From Thiocapsa roseilacustris (lineage in GTDB: Bacteria; Pseudomonadota; Gammaproteobacteria; Chromatiales; Chromatiaceae), in the NCBI RefSeq assembly GCF_041903755.1, contig NZ_JBBWVE010000004.1, forward strand, positions 62,001 to 126,000: a stretch of 64,000 bases of DNA, written 5' to 3'. Position 1 is the first letter of the stretch, and each line of letters begins with the position of its first letter. The position numbers and the translations under genes are program-made. Positions 17,106-25,090 of the stretch are shown here, piece after piece. The notes under the pieces were generated by a model. That model made no database searches and was not told the origin of the DNA. It saw only the letters and a program-made list of their open reading frames with translations.

Positions 17106-17177
17106 GGGACCTATCGTGACAAAGGTGCGCTGTCGTCGAGTTGTTTGACTTTCAACGCAACGGTTGTGCGCCCATCA

Positions 17178-19016
17178 ATGGAAGAACACGTCGGAGCACT
17201 CTGGCATCGCGCCATCACCCGTCTCTCGGAGCGGCGGCACCCCTCGGCGGCGGTGACGCTCGAAGAGGTGGCCGTCCCCATCGGGATCTTCTTTCGTGCG
17301 CTCGGCGGCGACGGCGGACTTCAGGTCGAAGCGGCAGAGGCGAGCGCACACGGAGCCCGTCGCGGGTTCCTGCAACGACTCGCCGGGCTCGACGAAAAGG
17401 TCGAGCTGGCCTGGCGTGACGAGCGCTCCTTGCGGCTGCCCGCCCGGATCGACCTCTTCCCGGAGCGGGCGCTCAATCGCGATCTCTACATCTGGCTTGC
17501 CGCGCTCGCGGCCCAGCAGACAGGCCCGACCCGAGATTGGCTCGTCGAAAGTCAGGACCAGGCCCGCCGGACGCTCTCGCGATTTCCGGGTCTTCGCCTG
17601 CGCTACCGGCGGTTGCTCGATGCCCATCTCGACCTGCGCCCGGATCCGCGTGCCCTGCCGGCGGATGAGCGTGCGCGCGAAGAGGTCATCCGTCTTGCGC
17701 TGGAGGATCCCGGCAGTGTCGCGCGGCTCCCGACAGCGCGCCGTCCACCCTATCCGGTCGTGCTCTGGCTGCATCCCGATCCCGAGCTCCCCGCGGGCGC
17801 ATGGTCCGACCCCTCCGGAGGCGACTCGCAGGACATCGATCGCGATGCCGCGGTGGAGTCGCTGGGCGAGCGACGCCGGCGACGTGCTGAGCGGGTCGCC
17901 ATGCCGGAGAAGGACCAGGGCTTGGTCACGATCCGGATGGAGAACATCCTCACCTGGGGCGAGCATGTCCAGGTCGACCGCGGGACCGACGAGGAGGACG
18001 ACCTGGAGCGTGCCCGCACCGCCGCCGCCGATCTGGATCGCATCTCGGTCGCGCGCGACCGTAAGGCATCCGGCGCACGTCTGAAATTCGATCTGGACCT
18101 GCCGGCCGAGTCCGAGGACGACCTGGTCCTCTCGGAGGGGATCCTGTTACCCGAGTGGGACTGGCGAAAGGGCACACTTTGCCCGAATCAATGTCGCGTG
18201 ATCCCGCTCATCGCCGCGGACGCCACACCCTGCGAGCTACCCGAGCGCCTGCGCCGCACGGCCCATCGGCTGCGCCACCAGTTTCAGGCCCTCGCACCGG
18301 CGCGGGTGTGGCAGCGCGGCCAATCCGATGGACAGGAGATCGACCTGGACGCCTATCTGCGTTTCGCCACCGATCGCCATGCCGGTGCCGGCACTCACGG
18401 CGACGGACTCTATCGCGACATGCGCAAAGGGGCGCGTGATCTGGTGTGTCTGCTGCTCTCGGATCTGTCGCTCTCGACCGACACCTGGGTCGACGACCGA
18501 GCACGCGTCATCGATGTCATCCGCGACAGTCTCTTTCTCTTCGCCGAGAGCCTGGCCGCGACCGGCGATCGCTTCGGCATGCTCGGTTTCTCCTCGCGCC
18601 GACGCGATCCGGTGCGGATCCACAGTCTCAAGGACTTCGAGGAGCCGCACGGCGCCGGCGTGCGCGGGCGCATCGCCGCCGTCAAACCCGGCTATTACAC
18701 CCGCATGGGCGCCGCCATACGCTACTCGACTCGCCTGCTCGCCGCGCAGCCGGGCGGCCGTCGGCTCCTGCTGATCCTCTCCGACGGCAAGCCCAACGAC
18801 CTCGACCGCTACGAAGGCCGTTACGGGATCGAAGATACCCGCCGCGCCGTCCGGGAAGCCCGCGCCATCGGCCTGACCTGCTTCTGCGTCACCATCGACG
18901 AGCGCGGCAACGACTATCTCCCCCACCTCTTCGGCACCGGCGGCTATGTCGTCATCCGCCGGCCAACAGAGCTTCCTGCGCAGCTCCCGGTTCTTTATGC
19001 GCGGCTGACGGCTTAA
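17178..19016 (+). CDS. norD: NorD, von Willebrand factor A-domain NO reductase activation protein
   Basis: A 612-aa cytoplasmic protein that partners NorQ in maturation of NO reductase. The C-terminal VWA domain starts near DLVCLLLSDLSLSTDTWVDD (MIDAS-like DLSLST), with FGMLGFSSRRRDPVRIHSLKDFEE and LLLILSDGKPNDLDRYEGRYGIEDTRRAV typical of NorD/CbbO. ATG 17178 (MEEHVGALW) was chosen because the open frame upstream is the translated microsatellite repeat (Thr/Gly-rich). The stop TAA lies in the terminal bases of repeat R2. Confidence 0.92.
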   Translation: MEEHVGALWHRAITRLSERRHPSAAVTLEEVAVPIGIFFRALGGDGGLQVEAAEASAHGARRGFLQRLAGLDEKVELAWRDERSLRLPARIDLFPERALNRDLYIWLAALAAQQTGPTRDWLVESQDQARRTLSRFPGLRLRYRRLLDAHLDLRPDPRALPADERAREEVIRLALEDPGSVARLPTARRPPYPVVLWLHPDPELPAGAWSDPSGGDSQDIDRDAAVESLGERRRRRAERVAMPEKDQGLVTIRMENILTWGEHVQVDRGTDEEDDLERARTAAADLDRISVARDRKASGARLKFDLDLPAESEDDLVLSEGILLPEWDWRKGTLCPNQCRVIPLIAADATPCELPERLRRTAHRLRHQFQALAPARVWQRGQSDGQEIDLDAYLRFATDRHAGAGTHGDGLYRDMRKGARDLVCLLLSDLSLSTDTWVDDRARVIDVIRDSLFLFAESLAATGDRFGMLGFSSRRRDPVRIHSLKDFEEPHGAGVRGRIAAVKPGYYTRMGAAIRYSTRLLAAQPGGRRLLLILSDGKPNDLDRYEGRYGIEDTRRAVREARAIGLTCFCVTIDERGNDYLPHLFGTGGYVVIRRPTELPAQLPVLYARLTA

Positions 19017-19206
19017 ACCGCGCCCAACGCGGTATGCGATGTTCTTGGATGGGATCGGTCTCGGCAGACTTGGCGGCCGCTGGAGCTGGCGCGGTTTAAG
19101 ATATGAAAAAATATAGAATTTTAAACCGCGTTCCCCGCTAAGGGCCGTGGATGCGCCAAACGTCGAAATCACTCGAAAGTTAGCATCTCGCTCCGGACTC
19201 AGTTTA
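19013..19206 (+). repeat. Two-hairpin repeat element, copy R2
   Basis: It begins TTAAACCGCGCCCAACGCGGTATGCGATG, near-identical to R1, and ends CGGACTCAGTTTAG. Both hairpins are retained. It provides the norD stop codon (19014-19016). Confidence 0.85.
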
Positions 19207-19308
19207 GGAGGACAGATCGCCCCGGATCCGCATGACATCAGGCCCGAATGCGGTCTCGCGTCGGAATCGGTGTTTGTGGCGATGCAATGGTTGCACTACT
19301 ATCACCTC

Positions 19309-19539
19309 ATGCCAGTGATCGAACGCTTTGCTCAGTGTCGGGTGCGCATCAACGCCAATGATCATCCGCCGCCGCATTTCCACGTTGTGATGAATGATGG
19401 CCGCGAGGCTTTGGTGACGATCGCAGACATCAAGATCGTCCACGGCAAGGTGGTCGCCCGCGAGATCGTCAACGTATTGGCCTGGGCCGAAGCGAATCGG
19501 AACATGCTGGCCGACACCTTCGAGGAGTTGCAGCGATGA
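19309..19539 (+). CDS. DUF4160 domain protein (toxin-antitoxin-like)
   Basis: A 76-aa protein with the DUF4160 core, MPVIERFAQCRVRINANDHPPPHFHVVMNDGREALVTIADIKIVHGKV. The start at 19309 places the family's initial MP-; ATG 19282 would add nine residues. It overlaps the next gene by 4 bp. DUF4160/DUF2442 pairs are common, mobile-looking two-gene modules suspected of toxin-antitoxin behaviour, but no toxicity is established. Confidence 0.8.
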   Translation: MPVIERFAQCRVRINANDHPPPHFHVVMNDGREALVTIADIKIVHGKVVAREIVNVLAWAEANRNMLADTFEELQR

Positions 19540-20012
19540 GCCAAGATCACTTCGTGTTAACGGCTGTGGAACCACTCCCGAGCTACCGCTTACGCCTGAC
19601 CTATGCCGATGGAAAGACTTTCGAGGTCGACCTGAGCGAGCGCATCCAGACGAGTGCCTTCCTCGCGCCCATCAAGGATGAAGAGCTGTTCGTCCTTGCG
19701 ACGCCTGGCTTTGCCGGCCGCTCGGTGGACTGGATCGAGGGCGAGCTCGACCTGGGATCGGATAACCTGAGACATCTTGCGGTGGAGCAGGCCGGCGGTA
19801 TCGGTCATGAGCGTATCTGGTCCTGGCTGCACGACAACGGACTGACCCTCGAGGAGGGGGCCGAGGCGCTGGGGATCTCGCGACGGATGTTGATCTACTA
19901 CCGTGACGGCGAAAAACCCATCCCGCGCTCGATTTGGCTGGCCTGCCTGGGATGGGAAGCGGTGCGACCGCAAAATAGGAGTCTGCCGATGCATGTCGGC
20001 GATTCGATGTGA
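19536..20012 (+). CDS. DUF2442 domain protein with C-terminal HTH-like part
   Basis: A 158-aa protein. The N-terminal half is DUF2442 (YRLRLTYADGKTFEVDLSERIQTSAFLAPIKDEELF). The C-terminal half (LTLEEGAEALGISRRMLIYYRDGEKPIPRSIWLACLGWEA) looks like an XRE-type HTH, suggesting the DNA-binding antitoxin or autoregulator of the pair. ATGA overlap with the DUF4160 gene supports coupling. The pair sits just after repeat R2. Confidence 0.8.
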   Translation: MSQDHFVLTAVEPLPSYRLRLTYADGKTFEVDLSERIQTSAFLAPIKDEELFVLATPGFAGRSVDWIEGELDLGSDNLRHLAVEQAGGIGHERIWSWLHDNGLTLEEGAEALGISRRMLIYYRDGEKPIPRSIWLACLGWEAVRPQNRSLPMHVGDSM

Positions 20013-20199
20013 CCGCTTGGCACGGGACATTCAATCAAATTTGATCAAAGGGTTATACTCAGGCCAGAGAATCAAAAAACCGGCAAAGAGGATCGATCCC
20101 ATGCAGCGCCGGACGTTTGAGGCGCGACTCGCCGAGCTTTAGCGGCGCCTTCGGGATCGCCAAAGGACGCTTTACGTTACGTGCGGTGCCACATCCCCG

Positions 20200-20814
20200 T
20201 CACTGCACGCGCGCTATCGGCGTCTCGTCCAGAAGCATCTCGATCCGTTCGGCAATCTCGGCGGCCGGTGTCGAGTAACCGAACTTACGGATATAGCTTC
20301 CGTCGGGGCCGAGCAGATACATGCCAGCGCTGTGGTCGACGTGGTAGCGGTCAGCCGGTGCACCCGGCTCGCTGACCTTCTCGAAACGGGCGTTGAAGTT
20401 CTGAGCGGCGCGCGCGATGAGCGACGCCGAGCCGGTCAGGCCGATGATGCGCGGGTGGAAGTAGGCGGTATAGGTCGCCAGCACCTGCGGGGTATCGCGC
20501 TGCGGATCGACCGTGATGAAGATCGGCTGGACGCGATCCGCACGATCGCCTAACCGCTTCAGGATCGCCGCCGCCTCGACCAGCGTGGTCGGGCAGATGT
20601 CCGGGCAATAGGTATAGCCGAAGGCGATGAGCTGGAATTGGCCGGGGAAATCGGCGTTGGTGACCGCACGCCCGTTGGCGTCCATCAGGAGGTAACGTCC
20701 GCTCGGCGGGGACTCGTCGGCGGCGGGCGCATCGGCGGCGTCGACCGATGCCGTGGCCATGCCGGCGGTCAGAAGCAGCGCTGCAACCAGCGGAGCGACG
20801 ACGGGGATCCTCAT
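20200..20814 (-). CDS. SCO1/SenC-family copper chaperone
   Basis: A 204-aa thioredoxin-fold periplasmic protein. It has a signal peptide (VVAPLVAALLLTAGMATASVDA) and the copper-binding CPDIC motif at residues 70-74 (AFGYTYCPDICPTTLVEAAA), with the distal histidine in YHVDHSAGMYLLGPDG. SCO proteins metallate CuA sites, here perhaps that of NosZ or an oxidase, which is inferred from context. ATG 20814 overlaps the stop of the upstream gene (ATGA). Confidence 0.9.
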   Translation of the reverse strand: MRIPVVAPLVAALLLTAGMATASVDAADAPAADESPPSGRYLLMDANGRAVTNADFPGQFQLIAFGYTYCPDICPTTLVEAAAILKRLGDRADRVQPIFITVDPQRDTPQVLATYTAYFHPRIIGLTGSASLIARAAQNFNARFEKVSEPGAPADRYHVDHSAGMYLLGPDGSYIRKFGYSTPAAEIAERIEMLLDETPIARVQ

Positions 20815-21236
20815 GATCCGGTCTCGTCGTTCGACAGGGACGTCTCGGCGCCGGGCGGTTCCGGATTCGCGTGCTCCGGATTCGCGTGTTCGGGGAAAAC
20901 CGCCTTCAGTGCTGACGCCGATTCCGCCAATCGCGCAGCCAGATCGGCCTCGGTCGGGCAGGTCGTCCCGTCCTTGGTCGCCGCGAGGAAGGCGGCGTTG
21001 GTCGCCGTCTCGAAGAGGGTTCCGTAGCGGCGGGTCTTGGGGGCATGGCCGATCATCAATGCCTTCGCCTCGCTGGACGCATCGAACTGCCGACAGGCGA
21101 GCGCCTGGCCGTTCAGCGTTCCCAACGTCCGGACCTCCACGAAGCCGATCTCGTTCGACGCGGCCTGATCGGCCGAATCTGCGAAAGCGAGACCCGTGGA
21201 TATCAGCAACAGACCGGTCAGGATCGGAAATTTCAT
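20811..21236 (-). CDS. Periplasmic protein of unknown function, partner of SCO
   Basis: A 141-aa exported protein from ATG 21236 (ATG 21245 is also in frame). It has a signal sequence MKFPILTGLLLISTGLAFAD. The mature part (TLGTLNGQALACRQFDASSEAKALMIGHAPKTRRYGTLFETATNAAFLA...TTCPTEADL) has two cysteines, in ALAC and TCP, that could form a disulfide. A short tandem PEHANPEHANPE repeat lies near the C-terminus. It is translationally coupled to the SCO gene, so a role in copper or cofactor delivery is plausible but unproven. Confidence 0.65.
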   Translation of the reverse strand: MKFPILTGLLLISTGLAFADSADQAASNEIGFVEVRTLGTLNGQALACRQFDASSEAKALMIGHAPKTRRYGTLFETATNAAFLAATKDGTTCPTEADLAARLAESASALKAVFPEHANPEHANPEPPGAETSLSNDETGS

Positions 21237-21368
21237 GCGAGGCATCCCAGGCTTCGGCGGGGTCGGTGTCTTCGCGGATGCGCTCGGGTCGCCGACGCCT
21301 CCTCTTTTTTATCATCCGGATCAAAACCAAGCTCGCTTTTCAGCATAGCGCAAGGGGATTCCAATCCC

Positions 21369-21382
21369 TTGACGGAGATCAA
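21369..21382 (-). promoter_or_regulatory. FNR/DNR-type box upstream of the SCO operon
   Basis: TTGACGGAGATCAA, 133 bp before ATG 21236. It overlaps the last codons of the hemerythrin gene. Confidence 0.5.
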
Positions 21383-22017
21383 GTGCGGCAGACCGGCGCG
21401 GGCTCATGATCGTGAAGCGCTTGGATCCGCTCCAGTTCCTCTGCCCCCAGGGCAAGCTGTGCGGTCTCGAACAACTCCTTTTCCTCGAACCGGATGTAAT
21501 CCGTGAGCATCTCCGCGAATGCGGTCAGGGCGTCGGATCCGCCCGTCGCGATCAAGGTCCGCATCCTCAGATGCTCGTCCAGGGTACGCTCCACCAGCAT
21601 CTCCTCACCGGCCGCACGCAATGCCGGCAGCAGTCCGCGCTCTTCGAGCTTGAAATGAGGCTGTAGCTCATCGGCGAAGCGTTGCCTCAGGTCCGCCCAA
21701 GCGGCCTCGCGATCGCCCGAGGCCCCGGCTTGCTCACGCGCCCGCCGCGCGATGACCAGGCCGCTGTGATGTTCGCTCGACAGGCGCCGCAATGCTTCGA
21801 TGCGCTGCATGGGTCGTTGCTCCGTTTTGAGAATGGAACCCTCGGATAACGGGGTTTCGAGTAAAGCCGAGACATCGAGCCCTTTGATCGCTTGGAGCGC
21901 AAGCTCCCAACGGCCCTCGCCGCACAGTCCGCTAATGCCGGCCTGCTCATAGGCTGCCGATGCCGCCTGCAGGCAGGCTGATCTGACCCGTTCGGCAAGC
22001 GAGCGCGGGTCGGTCAC
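21379..22017 (-). CDS. Hemerythrin/HHE-domain protein with N-terminal helical extension
   Basis: A 212-aa cytoplasmic protein. Residues 1-50 (SLAERVRSACLQAASAAYEQAGISGLCGEGRWELALQAIKGLD) form a compact helical segment reminiscent of small stand-alone proteins. Residues 70-200 hold an HHE domain with iron-ligand histidines and acids (LSSEHHSGLVIARRARE, FKLEERGLLP, LDEHLRMRTL, YIRFEEKELF). Such proteins bind O2 or NO or repair iron centres. The GTG start 22017 overlaps the LysR stop (GTGA), implying coupling. Confidence 0.8.
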   Translation of the reverse strand: MTDPRSLAERVRSACLQAASAAYEQAGISGLCGEGRWELALQAIKGLDVSALLETPLSEGSILKTEQRPMQRIEALRRLSSEHHSGLVIARRAREQAGASGDREAAWADLRQRFADELQPHFKLEERGLLPALRAAGEEMLVERTLDEHLRMRTLIATGGSDALTAFAEMLTDYIRFEEKELFETAQLALGAEELERIQALHDHEPAPVCRT

Positions 22018-22973
22018 GACTGCCGCATCTCGCGAGCTGAGCTTGGCGGACCAACAGGCTCGGGGAGCTGGTCGTGCCCGGTGGCGAGCGGCTCGGGCGT
22101 GCATTCCGTCGGCGTGCCGCCGTCGGCAGGCGAGCGTTCCGCGATGACGGCGTGCAGGGTCGAAAGCGCTGCATCGAGAACGGGCGACTCGCTCTCCAAC
22201 GGATAGACCACGTAGGCCGGCAACAGAAACCGCGGGCTTTCCGGTGCGACGTGCAGGCATCCCGCACGAACGTAAGTTGCGGCGACGCGCTCCGGGACGA
22301 AGCAGGTCCCTCCGTTGGCTAAAATCAACTGCAGACCCAGCCAGCCGATATTGGCCATCTGGGCCGGCCGTTCCAGATTCGGGTAGACCTTGCTGTGCTG
22401 GGCATAAAAAGTCGGCCCCCAGTTCACGTAGACATAGCCGTCGTCGAGCTCGGTGCGCCTCGGATCGCTGGTCACCAGGATCAGGGTTTCGTCGAATAGG
22501 TGCTCGACCTGAAGGCCGGCGCTGTGCTGGGGCGTGTACATCAAGGCGAGGTCCAGGGTGCCCTCGACGATGCGCCTCATCAGGTCGTCCTCGAAACCGA
22601 TCTCGCTGCTGATCGAGACATCCGGTGCCTGCTCGCGCATCCGTCCGGCCCAGAGCGGCAGGAAGCCGTCCCAAAGGGCAATACGCGCGCCGATCGTGAT
22701 GCTGGCCCGAAAGCGGCTGGGTAGACCGACGTCGTGGCGTGCCTGCTCAAGCGTCAACACCAGCGTCTTCGCATGCCGAAGAAAGCGTCGGCCCGCGGGG
22801 GTGAGTGTCGCGCCCGAGCGGTTGCGCACGAACAGCCGAGCGTTCAGATAATGCTCGAGACCCTGAATGCGCGCGCTGACCGTGGATTGGGTGACGTGCA
22901 CGCGGTTGGCGGCCTCTTGGAAGCTCCCGTGTGCGGCCACCGCCAAGAAGGTTCTGACCTGGTCAATGTCCAT
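22014..22973 (-). CDS. LysR-family transcriptional regulator
   Basis: A 319-aa regulator from ATG 22973 (MDIDQVRTFLAVAAHGSFQEAA). It has a winged HTH (VTQSTVSARIQGLEHYLNARLFVRNRSGATLTPAGRRFL), then a periplasmic-binding-like effector domain (ITIGARIALWDGFLP, LDLALMYTPQ, LILANGGTCFVPERVA). The ligand is unknown. It is divergent from the DsrC-like gene, with a candidate operator between them, and coupled to the hemerythrin gene downstream. It may control the DsrC-like gene. Confidence 0.9.
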   Translation of the reverse strand: MDIDQVRTFLAVAAHGSFQEAANRVHVTQSTVSARIQGLEHYLNARLFVRNRSGATLTPAGRRFLRHAKTLVLTLEQARHDVGLPSRFRASITIGARIALWDGFLPLWAGRMREQAPDVSISSEIGFEDDLMRRIVEGTLDLALMYTPQHSAGLQVEHLFDETLILVTSDPRRTELDDGYVYVNWGPTFYAQHSKVYPNLERPAQMANIGWLGLQLILANGGTCFVPERVAATYVRAGCLHVAPESPRFLLPAYVVYPLESESPVLDAALSTLHAVIAERSPADGGTPTECTPEPLATGHDQLPEPVGPPSSAREMRQS

Positions 22974-23067
22974 AAGCCGCGTTCCGCATGGCATGCGCTC
23001 GTCTCATGTTGTTCCGCCTTTGTATCAATCCGCACGGGCTTGAGCAAACGCGGCTTAAGTCCTTTGG

Positions 23068-23084
23068 TATCGAGAAACCCGATA
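23068..23084. promoter_or_regulatory. Candidate LysR operator
   Basis: TATCGAGAAACCCGATA, an inverted repeat TATCG-N7-CGATA in the 202-bp divergent region between the lysR and dsrC-like genes. It resembles the T-N11-A layout. Confidence 0.45.
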
Positions 23085-23175
23085 TCTACCGCCGAAAGGA
23101 TTTGTTTGTCTCGGGTTCAAGTAGAGGCTAATTTGATGATATCGACAAAGTATCGATGGAGTCGGAGACGAGACC

Positions 23176-23817
23176 ATGATTGACGTAAAGGTGTCCATGA
23201 AGGTCACGAACGAACCGTTGAAACGTACACCCGTGGTCCTGAAGCTCGATGCGGACGGGTCCGAGACGGCGCCTGTCCTCACCGATCGTGCGGGCTGGGC
23301 GCGCTTCGATCTTCCGCCGACCAGCGGGAAGGTGCTGGTGTCCGGTGTGGAGCGTTTCGACGGTCGCCTCGACGGCGAGATCCCGATCGAGCTTTGGTCG
23401 ATTACCCAATCCGAGCACAACTCGAAGGGCTTGCCGGGCGAGTTCCCCTCCGGCAGCAATGCCTATCCGAACATGACCACGCGCAGCATCCAGGTCGGTG
23501 ACCGCGCGATCCTCACCGACAGCGAAGGCTACCTGGTCGATCCGTCGGATTGGTCCGAAGAGTTCGCCCGAGCCCTGGCGGCGGACGACGGGCTGGAGCT
23601 CAACGCCGAGCACTGGGAGATCATCCGTTTCCTCAGAGCCAGCTATGCCAAGCATGGCACCCAGGCCATTGTGCGCGACATGATTACCCATTTCCGCACC
23701 GTCTGGGGCAGCGAGAAGGGCAGCAACCGCTATCTGCATCGGCTCTTTCCGCGCGGTGGTCCGCAGAAACAAGGCAACCGCCTCGCCGGATTGTTACGCA
23801 CCAAGGGCGAGCACTAA
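23176..23817 (+). CDS. DsrC-family protein lacking both C-terminal cysteines, with N-terminal beta domain
   Basis: A 213-aa protein. The C-terminal 100 residues are a DsrC/TusE fold (DSEGYLVDPSDWSEEFARALA, LNAEHWEIIRFLRASYAKHG, MITHFRTVW, RYLHRLFPRGGPQKQGNRLAGLL). In functional DsrC the C-terminal arm carries two cysteines; here their places are Asn (GNRLAG) and a terminal GEH, so it cannot carry sulfur like DsrC. This matches the cysteine-less RspA-type class, thought to be regulatory. The first 95 residues look like an Ig-like beta domain (VVLKLDADGSETAPVLTDRAGWARFDLP). No signal peptide is seen. Confidence 0.8.
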   Translation: MIDVKVSMKVTNEPLKRTPVVLKLDADGSETAPVLTDRAGWARFDLPPTSGKVLVSGVERFDGRLDGEIPIELWSITQSEHNSKGLPGEFPSGSNAYPNMTTRSIQVGDRAILTDSEGYLVDPSDWSEEFARALAADDGLELNAEHWEIIRFLRASYAKHGTQAIVRDMITHFRTVWGSEKGSNRYLHRLFPRGGPQKQGNRLAGLLRTKGEH

Positions 23818-23870
23818 GGCCACAACCGGGACCACCACTGGGGCTCACTACAGCGCGTCCAGGCCCCAGG

Positions 23871-23926
23871 GACCGCAGGCTTCAGTCGGCGAGGATTGCC
23901 GCAGGCGCCGACTGAAGTCGGCGGTC
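23871..23926 (+). terminator. Hairpin after the dsrC-like gene
   Basis: GACCGC...TTCAGTCGGCG pairs with CGCCGACTGAA...GCGGTC. The inner GCCGACTGAAGTCGGC motif recurs at 56903-56918, so it is also a small dispersed hairpin. The rest of the 312-bp gap to 24129 shows no gene. Confidence 0.5.
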
Positions 23927-24129
23927 CGGGCAAGCGACAGATTTGGGATTGTCACCCGCCCGCCATCTCTTCGACACCCCTTCGACACCCGGACATCCGA
24001 GTGTCTATACTAAGCCGCCACGACACATCGCCTGCCGCCTCCTGTCGGAGCCGGAAAGACCGGGCGCGCTTCTCGACGCGATGTCGTCGCAATGCCGGAT
24101 CCGTCTAGACCCGACCCCGAGACACGACA

Positions 24130-24675
24130 ATGGATCAGCTCGATCTCGTTCAACTGCAACGCCAATTGAGCCATCAGGGCATCCTGATGAGCTTCAGTGG
24201 TCCCTTCTCGCACAGCATCATCGAAGAGTTCGGTCATGCGATGAAGAACTATCTGGGGGACGCCAGCCCGACGGGCTCCGCGCTCATGGACGTCTTCGCG
24301 ATCTATATCGAGCAGGCGCAGAATGTGCGCAACTACATCAAGCGTTGGGACCAGGATCCGGATCATGCCCAACTGCGCTATTCAGGCATCGTCGTCATTG
24401 CCCATAACGCCGGTCACTATATCGTCAGCTCGGGCAATCTGATCGACCGCGGCGACGCGCCTGGCCTGGTCGCGCATTTGGAGCATCTGAACGGGCTCGA
24501 CAAGGCGGAGCTCAAAGTCCTGCAACGCCGGCAGATGCGCGAGCCGCTGACCGCGGCCGGTGGCGGCGGTCTGGGTCTAATCGAGATGGCGCGCAAATCC
24601 AGTGGGCCTTTGGTCTACGCCTTGACCGATATCGATGATCGGTTTGCCTTCTTCAGCCTGAGCGTCATGATCTGA
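24130..24675 (+). CDS. siaB: SiaB-family protein kinase
   Basis: A 181-aa protein of the SiaB (DUF6272) family: QGILMSFSGPFSHSIIEEFGHAMKNYL, FAIYIEQAQNVRNYIKRW, GIVVIAHNAGHYIVSSGNLI, GGGLGLIEMARKSSGPLVY. In Pseudomonas, SiaB phosphorylates SiaC and the SiaA phosphatase reverses this; unphosphorylated SiaC activates the diguanylate cyclase SiaD. The GLGLIEMAR stretch is the HATPase-like G-box. First gene of siaBCD, with 19 bp to siaC. Confidence 0.87.
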   Translation: MDQLDLVQLQRQLSHQGILMSFSGPFSHSIIEEFGHAMKNYLGDASPTGSALMDVFAIYIEQAQNVRNYIKRWDQDPDHAQLRYSGIVVIAHNAGHYIVSSGNLIDRGDAPGLVAHLEHLNGLDKAELKVLQRRQMREPLTAAGGGGLGLIEMARKSSGPLVYALTDIDDRFAFFSLSVMI

Positions 24676-24694
24676 CGCACACGAGATTATCGGA

Positions 24695-25090
24695 ATGGAA
24701 GACTTAATCATCGAAGCAACGCGCTCCTCGCCGGAGATCCGATTCGATGCCGTGGCGCGTCGCCTGACGCTGCGCGGCGAGTCCTATCCGGAGAATGCCG
24801 CGGCCTTCTACGCCCCGGTCTTCGCCTGGGTGCAGGCACTGCTGGACGCCCTGCGCCCCGCAGAGCCCGTCGAGGTCGAGCTTGAGATCGGTTATCTCAA
24901 CAGCAGCAGCACCAAGGTGATCCTGAATCTGCTTGATCTGTTGGATCTCGCCGCACAGAAAGGCGCGTCGATCCGCGTGACCTGGCGTTACGATTCGCGG
25001 AACGAGTCGGCGCTGGAGTGCGGCGAGGATTTCAGTGAAGAGCTGACCGCGGTGGAGTTCCGGCTCGTCGAGATCGAGGCCGGCCCGTGA
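24695..25090 (+). CDS. siaC: SiaC-family regulatory phosphoprotein
   Basis: A 131-aa protein of the DUF1987/SiaC family (SPEIRFDAVARRLTLRGESYPENAAAFYAPVFAWV...ELEIGYLNSSSTKVILNLLDLLD). The threonine of SSSTKV corresponds to the phospho-acceptor region of Pseudomonas SiaC. It is the switch partner between SiaB/SiaA and the cyclase. The stop overlaps the GTG start of siaD (GTGA). Confidence 0.88.
   Translation: MEDLIIEATRSSPEIRFDAVARRLTLRGESYPENAAAFYAPVFAWVQALLDALRPAEPVEVELEIGYLNSSSTKVILNLLDLLDLAAQKGASIRVTWRYDSRNESALECGEDFSEELTAVEFRLVEIEAGP

Noticed and set aside
15368..19206. Repeats R1 and R2 as a CRISPR array or as long terminal repeats of a composite transposon.
   Set aside because: Only two copies 3.5 kb apart in direct orientation, no spacers and no transposase between; the genes inside are nor-related.
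20047..20063. TTGATCAAAG and the similar TTGATCAAG at 60446, as further FNR-type boxes.
   Set aside because: The half-sites are adjacent without the 4-bp spacer, so they do not fit the TTGAT-N4-ATCAA pattern.
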